In this document: piece after piece, positions 1 to 5,257 of the stretch
Layout: the number at the start of each line of letters is the position of its first letter
Numbering within the stretch: the first letter of the stretch is position 1
Assembly: GCA_029857975.1 (NCBI GenBank)
Contig: JAOUFX010000059.1
Location: forward strand, 1 to 9,556
From: Deltaproteobacteria bacterium
GTDB lineage: Bacteria > Desulfobacterota > SM23-61
Length of the DNA: 9,556 nucleotides
Direction: 5' to 3'
Made by a program: the position numbers and the translations under genes
The notes under the pieces: generated by a model
What the model saw: the letters and a program-made list of their open reading frames with translations, nothing else
The model's database searches: none
What the model was told of the DNA's origin: nothing

Positions 1-806
1 TGCAGATCAGCAGGGGATGTCCGTTCCGGTGCGACTTTTGTTCCGTGACCGCTTTCTTTGGCCACACCTGTCGCCTGCGCCCTTTGGAAGAAGTGCGGAA
101 GGAAGTGGAACTCCTCCTGCAAAAGACAAACTTCATTTTTTTTGTTGACGACAACATCATCGGCAATCCCGCCTATGCCCGGGACCTTTTCTCCATTTTG
201 AAGGAATACCGGGTCAAGTGGCTTAGCCATGCTTCCATCAATATTGGTGAAGACGACGATCTCCTCAAGAAGGCGGGGGAGAGCGGCTGTTACGGGCTCT
301 TCATCGGCTTTGAATCCCTTTCGCAAAAGACCCTGCAGAGCCACCATAAAACCGCCAACCGGGCCGACCGGTACAGGGATCTGGTAAAAAAGATTCATGA
401 TCAGGGGATTGGCATTGAGGGGTCTTTCATCTTCGGTTCCGATGGAGACGACTTTTCTGTTTTTCTTCGGGTGGTGGAGTTTTGCGAAGAAACCAAGATC
501 GATGCCGCTGTTTTCGCCATCTTAACTCCCTACCCCGGAACGCGCCTATACGAACAATATACCCGCGAAGATAGGATCATATCCCGCAACTGGGACCTCT
601 ATGACATGAACCATGTGGTCTTTAAACCCAGAGGAATGTCGATTGAACAGCTCCAGGAAGGCCATGACTGGGCCAATCAACGTTTCTACTCTTATCCTTC
701 CATGCTCAAGCGTTTTTGGCCAGTCCGCCGCTGCCACCAGGTTTTTCTCCCCGCCAACTGGGGGATGCGCCGGGCATGGAACCGTTTGGCCCAACCCGCT
801 CGGTAA
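1..806 (+). CDS. B12-type radical SAM protein, C-terminal part (5' end outside window)
   Basis: The reading frame is already open at base 3, so the gene continues upstream of the window; a GTG at 45 is internal and not the start. The first visible residues contain the radical SAM cluster motif CPFRCDFC (CxxxCxxC, codons at 18-41), which binds a 4Fe-4S cluster and S-adenosylmethionine. Then come the barrel-type segments FFVDDNIIGN, GLFIGFES, GSFIFGSDGDD and LTPYPGTRLY, typical of the BchE/PhpK-like class that carries an N-terminal cobalamin-binding domain, and a C-terminal part resembling DUF4070. The N-terminal B12 domain itself would lie outside the window, so its presence is inferred. The substrate cannot be told. 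The gene ends in TAA 10 nt before a protein of the B12-dependent methionine synthase activation family, which suits a corrinoid context. Confidence 0.9.
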   Translation, partial: QISRGCPFRCDFCSVTAFFGHTCRLRPLEEVRKEVELLLQKTNFIFFVDDNIIGNPAYARDLFSILKEYRVKWLSHASINIGEDDDLLKKAGESGCYGLFIGFESLSQKTLQSHHKTANRADRYRDLVKKIHDQGIGIEGSFIFGSDGDDFSVFLRVVEFCEETKIDAAVFAILTPYPGTRLYEQYTREDRIISRNWDLYDMNHVVFKPRGMSIEQLQEGHDWANQRFYSYPSMLKRFWPVRRCHQVFLPANWGMRRAWNRLAQPAR

Positions 807-816
807 GGAGAAAAAT

Positions 817-1503
817 ATGGATTTCTTGGTATTGGATAACATTCCCTTCCAAATCGACCCGGAGCAACTTTATAAAAACTTAAAAATAAAAAAGGAGGGT
901 GAGCTTGCTGCCAGGCTGAACCATCTGGTTGATAAAGCGCAGGCTATAGGCAGGCCGAAAGCCTCCTATAAGGCGGCCTTCATTGAATCCAGAGGGGATG
1001 ATCAGGTAAACGTCGAAGGTGTTATGTTTACCAGCAGGGTCCTGCGGGTCAATCTGGAAAAGGCCCATCGCGTCTTCCCGTTTGTGACAACCTGCGGGTT
1101 AGAGTTAGAGGAGTGGTCGAATGCAATCGATGACCTGCTGGAAAAATATTGGGCGGATGTGATCAAAGAAATGGCCCTGCGGGCTGCCCTCAAGCACTTG
1201 AAAGAACATCTGATCGATCATTTTCAACCCGGGAAAATGTCGAGAATGAATCCTGGATCATTGGCCGATTGGCCCTTGCCGGAGCAGCGGCAGCTCTTTG
1301 CCCTCCTCGGGGGGGGGCCGGCCTCCATCGGAATCAAACTTACGGATTCATTCCTCATGGTACCAATAAAGTCGGTCTCCGGGATATGGTTTCCTACCGA
1401 GGAGAGCTTCGAAAGCTGCCTTTTGTGCCCGAGGGAAAAATGCCCCGGCAGGAGAGCCCCCTATGATGCGGATCTGTACGACAAAAAATATCGCCCAAAA
1501 TAA
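817..1503 (+). CDS. Stand-alone vitamin B12-dependent methionine synthase activation-domain protein
   Basis: This 228-residue protein starts at ATG 817, preceded at 6 nt by AAGGAG (805-810) overlapping the end of the upstream gene, so the two are probably cotranscribed. It resembles the C-terminal SAM-binding activation domain of MetH as found alone in anaerobes. The visible signatures are VTTCG (residues 90-94), the RMNPGSLADWPLPEQ segment (143-157, where MetH has its activation-domain signature), IGIKLTDSFLMVPIKSVSG (171-189), and a C-terminal CxxCxxxxC cluster (C201, C204, C209) followed by GRRAPYD. In MetH this domain gives SAM to the reductive remethylation of cob(II)alamin. A separate copy may serve a short MetH lacking the domain, or reactivate another corrinoid protein. 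The cysteine cluster suggests a metal or Fe-S site, which is inference. An upstream in-frame extension to 613 lies inside the radical SAM gene and is rejected. Confidence 0.85.
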   Translation: MDFLVLDNIPFQIDPEQLYKNLKIKKEGELAARLNHLVDKAQAIGRPKASYKAAFIESRGDDQVNVEGVMFTSRVLRVNLEKAHRVFPFVTTCGLELEEWSNAIDDLLEKYWADVIKEMALRAALKHLKEHLIDHFQPGKMSRMNPGSLADWPLPEQRQLFALLGGGPASIGIKLTDSFLMVPIKSVSGIWFPTEESFESCLLCPREKCPGRRAPYDADLYDKKYRPK

Positions 1504-1541
1504 AAGTCTAGACTCAACTTCTCAAAAAAATGGGGGTAACC

Positions 1542-1569
1542 GTTTAGCCCTTCGAAAAATTGGCTAAAC
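1542..1569. repeat. Inverted repeat GTTTAGCC-N12-GGCTAAAC
   Basis: This is a perfect 8-bp inverted repeat 39 bases after the stop of the activation-domain gene. It has no T-run behind it, so it is a poor intrinsic terminator. Its core TTTAGC...GCTAAA recurs 129 bases downstream with nearly the same spacing, which suggests a paired operator or a dispersed intergenic element. Confidence 0.5.
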
Positions 1570-1670
1570 TTCAATGCCCAATGCAAAAGTTAAATTGAAA
1601 ATTTCAAAAGGATTATGGTTTTACAGAAAAATTCGCATTTTTCAATCTGCAATTTTCACTTTTCAATGAA

Positions 1671-1699
1671 ATTTAGCGTGTCTTTTCCAAACGCTAAAT
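1671..1699. repeat. Inverted repeat ATTTAGCG-N13-CGCTAAAT
   Basis: This perfect 8-bp inverted repeat lies 49 bases before the VOC gene. It shares the TTTAGC...GCTAAA core with the repeat at 1542-1569. Its position just ahead of the start region of the gene fits an operator or leader hairpin. The DNA between the two repeats is very AT-rich, with several TTTTCA/TGAAAA runs and no coding potential. Confidence 0.45.
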
Positions 1700-1747
1700 A
1701 GATACAAATGGGAAAGTAGGGAAAAATTTCTAAAGGAGAGTGATCCG

Positions 1748-2173
1748 ATGCCTTTCTCAATGGAACATGTCGCCATCCGCTGCCGGGATATCGAAGCTTC
1801 GGTCGATTACTATCGCCGCATGTTTGGTGCGCAGGTCATTCTGAAACGAAATCTGGCCGATTCCAAGCGCATCGTCTTTCTGCGCCTCGGCGAAAGTATG
1901 CTGGAATTGATGTACATGGGGCCGGCCAGCGAGCCCGTGGATCCCCGGGAACACTATGGAGTCCATCACCTTGGCATCAAGACCGATGATTTTGAATCTG
2001 CTTATCGAGATCTGAAGGCTAAGGGAGCCGAATTTCTCGGCGAGCCGTTCGAACCAACGCCCGGGATTCGCCTGGCCTTTTTGCGGGAACCGAACGGGGC
2101 GGTCATCGAACTGGTCCAGCGGGACCCCAAGGTTTTTCAAGAGGCAATGAGTAAGGGAACCGTCAACTGGTAG
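1748..2173 (+). CDS. VOC superfamily (glyoxalase/epimerase-like) metalloprotein
   Basis: The 141-residue product starts at ATG 1748 with AAGGAG at 1733-1738. It has the two-repeat beta-alpha-beta-beta-beta layout of the vicinal oxygen chelate family: HVAIRCRDIEASVDYYRRMFG at the N-terminus, LRLGESMLELMYMG, HHLGIKTDDFESAYRDLKAKG, and FLREPNGAVIELVQRD at the end. Likely metal ligands are H7, E53, H73 or H74, and E121, an H-E-H-E set like that of nickel-type glyoxalase I. Methylmalonyl-CoA epimerase and dioxygenase-like members use a similar fold, so the reaction stays open; the length fits either a lactoylglutathione lyase-like or an epimerase-like member. The gene stands alone between two gene-free stretches, with a probable terminator about 80 bases after its stop. 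Confidence 0.85.
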   Translation: MPFSMEHVAIRCRDIEASVDYYRRMFGAQVILKRNLADSKRIVFLRLGESMLELMYMGPASEPVDPREHYGVHHLGIKTDDFESAYRDLKAKGAEFLGEPFEPTPGIRLAFLREPNGAVIELVQRDPKVFQEAMSKGTVNW

Positions 2174-2180
2174 TGGATGT

Positions 2181-2339
2181 GATAGCTGCGACCTAACCTG
2201 ACATTTCCGCTTGGCCGTTATGCAGCTGTCTGTAAGGTTCCGCTGAGCATTTTCCCTTTCGCCAAGGGAACCGTTTTTAGGAAGGTCTGCCGGGGAGTTT
2301 TTCCGTTGGCAACTCCTCTAACGACCCGTACCTTTTTTT
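2181..2339 (+). ncRNA. Structured intergenic region, possible small RNA or tandem terminator
   Basis: Three consecutive stems can be drawn on the plus strand after the VOC gene: 2181-2189 with 2222-2230 (9 bp, one G-U), TTCCCTT with AAGGGAA (2252-2258 and 2264-2270), and 2292-2299 with 2311-2318 (8 bp, one G-U), the last enclosed by AAGGT (2282-2286) and ACCTT (2330-2334). A run of seven T follows at 2333-2339. The pattern could be a small RNA ending in an intrinsic terminator, or two terminators for the VOC gene. It matches no riboswitch I recognise. Confidence 0.25.
2252..2278 (+). terminator. Probable rho-independent terminator of the VOC gene
   Basis: The perfect 7-bp stem TTCCCTT/AAGGGAA with a five-base loop is followed, after CCG, by TTTTT at 2274-2278. 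An overlapping stem GGTTCC (2236-2241) with GGAACC (2267-2272) could compete with it. Confidence 0.5.
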
Positions 2340-2667
2340 GCGAAAAGCAAAGGAAGCGGCATATATAAATTTTTTTTACCATAGGTATGGTTGAGGTAAA
2401 ATTATCTTTTTATAAACCAATATTTAATGGCCATAAACCGATTGTTTCCCTCGAAATTTGCACAAAAATGATCAATGGTTTCTTTTTTCTTTTGAATGAG
2501 ACATAAATCAAGCCATCCCGATAACCAATAAAAATCCTGCCTAATAATTTAGAAAAGAGACTAAATAAAATCAACTTCCAAAAACACTCAAAAACTGCCA
2601 ATAAAAATATTTCAACCTTCCCCCCAGCTTTTCCTTTCCAGGGTGCTTTCCGCCTTCAATGATTTGT

Positions 2668-2683
2668 TGGCATAAAATTTGCC
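2668..2683 (+). promoter_or_regulatory. Sigma-54 (RpoN) -24/-12 promoter
   Basis: The sequence TGGCATAAAATTTGCC has the GG-N10-GC core (GG at 2669-2670, GC at 2681-2682) and the TTGC element of the consensus TGGCAC-N5-TTGCW. Transcription would start near 2694, giving a leader of about 78 nt before the gene at 2772. Sigma-54 promoters need an enhancer-binding activator; the long gene-free stretch upstream has room for its sites, and the palindrome near 2378-2391 is a candidate. Confidence 0.6.
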
Positions 2684-2771
2684 TTGAGAAAATAGGCAGA
2701 TTATTCAATGACAATGGTTTCCCGAACTCATATTTCATTATCCTCTCGTTGCTTTACGATAGAGGTTGATG

Positions 2772-3014
2772 ATGTTATCTGAATATTTGGAATCACTGGC
2801 TCCGGGAGAATTATTAAGATTGCGGGGAGATGTTCTTAAACATATTAAAACGAGGGAGTATCTATATCAAAAAACAGAAATAGATAATACAATTTTTTTG
2901 TTGCATAAAAGCGGTAGTTTTGGCCTGCACGTAAAAGTGGAAGATATTGACTGGGACGCATATCGAAAACAAAGTGGAGAGGTGACTTCGTTACGACAAA
3001 AACAATTATTATAG
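2772..3014 (+). CDS. Small hypothetical protein, 80 residues
   Basis: No family is recognised. The start is taken as ATG 2772, preceded at 6 nt by AGAGG (2761-2765); the adjacent ATG 2769 and TTG 2766 are possible but too close to the ribosome binding site. The product has no signal peptide or membrane segment. It is mixed-charge and mostly helical-looking in its first half (SEYLESLAPGELLRLRGDVL), then has a SGSFGLHVKVEDIDWDAYRK stretch. It sits behind a sigma-54 promoter, and its TAG stop is one base before the ATG of the next gene, so the two are probably translationally coupled. Low GC and good codon continuity favour a real gene. Confidence 0.55.
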   Translation: MLSEYLESLAPGELLRLRGDVLKHIKTREYLYQKTEIDNTIFLLHKSGSFGLHVKVEDIDWDAYRKQSGEVTSLRQKQLL

Positions 3015-3015
3015 A

Positions 3016-3393
3016 ATGGCCCAAAAAAGCAGGAGGCAAATCATGGCCGTATTGATTTTTCTTGTAGGTTTTTTTCTTTTCTTCGGATCGGATTCTTTTG
3101 CCCAGGTCTACAAGTATGTAAACAAGGAGGGTAAGGTCTGCTTTACCGATAACTTAATGTCCTCGGTTTTAAAAGACGGCACCTCCAATAAAGAACAAAA
3201 ATCAAAAGTGGTAATCCATCAAAGAAAAAGAAACGGATCAGGCGTAAAGGATATCATGCAATTAGGTCATGAGATTCTCGAAGAAGAATTAGCTAAACCT
3301 CCTCGGAAACAAAATCGTCGTCTGATTCAGGAAATGACAGAAATTTTATATGGAGAAGAACCCAGTAAAAATCCGAAAAATGCCAAGAATTAG
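3016..3393 (+). CDS. Secreted DUF4124-domain protein
   Basis: The 125-residue product has a signal peptide: a basic n-region (KSRR, residues 4-7), a hydrophobic core (VLIFLVGFFLFFG) and a probable cleavage after SDSFA, leaving QVYKYVNKEGKVCFTDNL. This last stretch matches the DUF4124 pattern (xYKYVDxxGxxxFTD) common in periplasmic proteins of proteobacteria. The remainder is lysine-rich and charged. Two starts are possible. ATG 3016 gives the basic n-region and is coupled to the previous stop (TAGAATG). ATG 3043 has a strong AGGAGG (3031-3036) but lacks the basic n-region. I prefer 3016. The gene converges with the selenoprotein operon. Confidence 0.7.
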   Translation: MAQKSRRQIMAVLIFLVGFFLFFGSDSFAQVYKYVNKEGKVCFTDNLMSSVLKDGTSNKEQKSKVVIHQRKRNGSGVKDIMQLGHEILEEELAKPPRKQNRRLIQEMTEILYGEEPSKNPKNAKN

Positions 3394-4184
3394 AAGCCTA
3401 AAGATTTATATTTAATAATATGGTGGATTCCTTGCCTCTGGATCAAGTCTTTAACCGGGACCGGGCCCCTTCTATGTTGATAAATTTGGTGGCAACCAGA
3501 AAGGTCCCATCTTTCCAATCTCCTTGAGCGTTCCCACCCTTTCCTTGCGGTACTCCTCGAGGTGAGAAAAAAATCCAGGTCGAGGCGCCGGCGATGTAAT
3601 TCCTCCGAAAATATCTTCACCAAATCGTTCAGCGAAATTATTCCGTCTTCCTTACGGGGATCGAACTGGGCCCACTTACGAATGTGCTCTTCCGACCGGA
3701 AGAAATTCACCGTGCTTCAGGTATAAGGGAGGTTTTCGTACCATTTCCACATGGGAACAGCCATATATCCCATCACCCCTTCGGGCTCAACCCGGAGGAG
3801 GACGCCATCCTTTATATCCACCCGTATGGGCAACCCACAATCCAGGCAGGGTGCGTCGATCCGAACCGTTTTCCCCGGGAAAAGCCAGCAGACTGCCAGC
3901 GACTCGAAAGCTCACTGACCAAACCACTTCTGTTGGCCATCGATCGTCAGCCGGTATTGAGTTGGAAGGTTGTTGAATGGGGCAAAGGAGACGATATAAT
4001 CATTCCCCGGAAATAGCCAAGCGGGGATCCGCAGACCAAAGAGCTCATGGAGAGTTTTTCGCCCCTCCTCGGGTGAAATCCTTAACTGCGCAGCAATTTC
4101 AGTATAGTGCGGCGCCTGCCCGGTTTCTATCATACGCCTCAAAATGAAATGAAAGGTGTTATCAAGAATAGTGGGTTTATTCAT
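3390..4184 (-). CDS. merB: MerB-family (organomercurial lyase-like) protein with two in-frame UGA codons, predicted double selenoprotein
   Basis: The start ATG 4184 has AAGGAGG (4191-4197) 6 nt before it. Read in one frame the gene passes UGA at 3914-3912 (residue 91) and 3719-3717 (residue 156) and ends at TAA 3392-3390 (264 residues). Residues 1-90 form the winged-helix N-terminus of MerB (HTH region TEIAAQLRISPEEGRKTL, then PFNNLPTQYRLTIDGQQKWF). The UGAs align with the catalytic cysteines of R831b MerB: WFGQ-U91-AFE against C96-ALD, and YT-U156-STVNFF against C159-CHVHFF. C113 matches C117, and catalytic D99 is E94. Each UGA has a SECIS-like hairpin. MerB breaks carbon-mercury bonds by protonolysis and holds Hg(II) between the two cysteines; here both would be selenolates. 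A shortened T-run near residue 205 (3567-3573) seems to shift the tail out of frame; with one more T the protein would end at 3472 (237 residues). The substrate is inferred only from the family. A decayed gene is the alternative. Confidence 0.85.
3567..3573 (-). other. Probable 1-nt frameshift in a T7 homopolymer of the MerB-like gene
   Basis: On the minus strand the coding sequence reads GAT followed by seven T. The annotated frame continues into a basic, low-quality tail (LTSRSTARKGWERSRRLE). With one extra T the downstream frame gives SHLEEYRKERVGTLKEIGK, then GPFWLP, and stops at TAG 3474-3472. That version looks like a genuine helical tail and removes the overlap with the convergent gene ending at 3393. 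It may be a sequencing error, a true mutation, or slippage. Confidence 0.6.
3687..3704 (-). promoter_or_regulatory. SECIS-like hairpin after the second UGA of the MerB-like gene
   Basis: Starting 12 nt after UGA 3719-3717, the minus strand reads TTCTTCC-GGTC-GGAAGAG. This is a 7-bp stem (one terminal G-U) capped by GGUC, the loop also found in the E. coli fdhF SECIS as I remember it. Bacterial SelB binds such a hairpin directly downstream of the UGA to insert selenocysteine. Confidence 0.75.
3884..3900 (-). promoter_or_regulatory. SECIS-like hairpin after the first UGA of the MerB-like gene
   Basis: Starting 11 nt after UGA 3914-3912, the minus strand reads GCTGGCA-GTC-TGCTGGC. This is a 7-bp stem with two G-U pairs and a GUC triloop. 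The upper part GCAGTCTGC begins 15 nt after the UGA, and the E. coli fdhF element has GCAGGTCTGC at the same distance, so they differ by one G. Confidence 0.75.
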
Positions 4185-4245
4185 GCAAGGCCTCCTTTCC
4201 CAATCAACTTTCCTATCCATCCCCTCCGGCAAATACCCGGCAATG

Positions 4246-4285
4246 ATTTCTGAAACACTCGGGGACGGGTTGCATATTCAGAAAT
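4246..4285. repeat. 9-bp inverted repeat between the two selenoprotein genes
   Basis: ATTTCTGAA (4246-4254) and TTCAGAAAT (4277-4285) form a perfect 9-bp stem with a 22-base spacer inside the 158-base gap between the GrdB-like and MerB-like genes. No T-run follows on the minus strand. It may be an RNA stability or processing hairpin, or an operator. The rest of the gap shows no gene. Confidence 0.4.
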
Positions 4286-4342
4286 AACCGCCAGCCTTTT
4301 GCATGGGTTGTTTTAAAACCTACGCCTTCTCCCGGCGGGATT

Positions 4343-5242
4343 TCAAGACTTGCCATTGCGGTAGCGGTCACCTTTCTTCGCTTCGGCCTGCTGGCGGCGG
4401 CGCTCTTCTCCCGCCCGGGCGAGCGCTTCGCGGTTACTGTCATCGACCCGCATGAAGGCGTCGCGCCACTCGTCGTTGCTCCAGCGAAACGGCGTCTGAA
4501 CCGTCGTGCGGGGCATCCAGGCCCTTTCAAGCAGATCAAGGGCAGTTCCTACGATCGAGCGCTGCATCTTTGTGTCCCAGGGCTTCCCGCAGGGGTTTCC
4601 CAGCGGGAAGTCGGTGAACACGAAGCGGGCGACGCCGCATTCCTCTACGATGTCGCGGGCCGAGCCCAATACCACCGTAGGCACGCCGTTTTGTTCGAGG
4701 TGTCGGGCGACCAGACTCACGGTCTGGTGGCAGACCGGTCAGAGTGCCGAGAGGAACATGGCGTCGACACCATCCTCACGGCACCACTCAAGGATCTGCG
4801 GGGCGTCCCGCAACGATGTCCTGCCCTGGCTGTAGTCGGTGGGGACCCCATAGAAGCGGGACGACACCGACTCGATTCGGCTGCCAGCAGCGTACTCGGC
4901 TAGACGGTTCAGCGGTAGGAAACTATCGACGTCGTCAGTGTGGGTTGCGCCTTTGTCCCAGAACAGGTCGGCAGTGAACATGCGCCTCGGGGCCGGATTT
5001 GCCGCCACCGCGTATAATTCCCTGATTTTCCGCCGGCCCTGTCCTTCGGCTTCGGCATCCATTTTGCCTGCGGTCGTCACCAACCCTACCCGGCACTCGG
5101 AGAGCGGCTTCTTAAGAGGGGTTAAGGGGGCGTCGTCGTGGTGGGCCCAGGTATACGGCTGGGAGTAGCCCTGCGCGGCATAGTACTCCCGGCTGCGATC
5201 GATATAGCTCACGAAAGACCGGTATGGCCGGCGCTGATTCAT
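4343..5242 (-). CDS. GrdB/PrdB-like selenoprotein (glycine/sarcosine/betaine/D-proline reductase family)
   Basis: The start ATG 5242 has AAGAGGTG just upstream (5254-5247). One frame runs through UGA 4741-4739 (residue 168) to a UGA stop at 4345-4343, giving 299 residues. The N-terminal part has RVGLVTTAG, HTDDVDSFLPLNRL, RFYGVPTDYSQ and DAPQILEWCREDGVDAMFLS; after the UGA come PVCHQTVSLVARHLEQNG, VPTVVLGSARDIVEECG and FPLGNPCGKPWD. These match the family of short GrdB/PrdB-related proteins in proteobacteria, where the UGA position is often Cys in a CPVCHQT motif. A U-P-V-C pair is expected to be redox-active. GrdB proper cleaves amino-acid derivatives reductively with a selenolate; this short relative lacks a known reaction. 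The gene is visibly more GC-rich than the flanking small genes, hinting at a different origin. It lies 158 bases upstream of the MerB-like gene, probably in one transcript. Confidence 0.88.
4710..4728 (-). promoter_or_regulatory. SECIS-like hairpin of the GrdB-like gene
   Basis: Starting 10 nt after UGA 4741-4739, the minus strand reads ACCAGAC-CGTGA-GTCTGGT, a perfect 7-bp stem with a five-base loop containing GU. Distance and size agree with the two hairpins in the neighbouring MerB-like gene. Confidence 0.75.
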
Positions 5243-5257
5243 GGGGCACCTCTTCTA

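Larger units (their letters stand above)
2174..2765. other. Gene-free stretch between the VOC gene and the small-gene pair
   Basis: About 590 bases hold no convincing gene. The left third has the hairpins described separately. The middle, 2341-2640, is AT-rich and carries a near-palindrome ACCATA-GG-TATGGT (2378-2391) nested in TTTTACC (2374-2380) and GGTAAAA (2395-2401). The right part contains a sigma-54 promoter. A 63-codon minus-strand ORF at 2410-2601 lacks a ribosome binding site and protein-like composition. Confidence 0.6.

Noticed and set aside
613..816. Longer N-terminal start for the activation-domain protein
   Set aside because: It overlaps the radical SAM gene in another frame; ATG 817 has an ideal ribosome binding site and matches the family start.
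2410..2601. 63-codon minus-strand ORF
   Set aside because: No ribosome binding site, AT-driven composition, no recognisable family.
3390..4184. Simple pseudogene reading of the MerB-like gene (two nonsense mutations)
   Set aside because: Both UGAs, and no UAA or UAG, fall precisely on the catalytic cysteine positions, each with a hairpin at the SECIS distance, beside another selenoprotein gene; chance is unlikely. The tail frameshift leaves some doubt.
4343..4345. The UGA ending the GrdB-like gene as a further selenocysteine codon
   Set aside because: The only nearby hairpin (TCCC-GCC-GGGA) begins 3 nt after the codon, far too close, and the frame continues just a few basic residues; the family normally ends here, so it is taken as the true stop.
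4213..4539. Minus-strand ORF overlapping the end of the GrdB-like gene
   Set aside because: It is a basic, arginine-rich shadow frame of a GC-rich gene whose real frame is clear.
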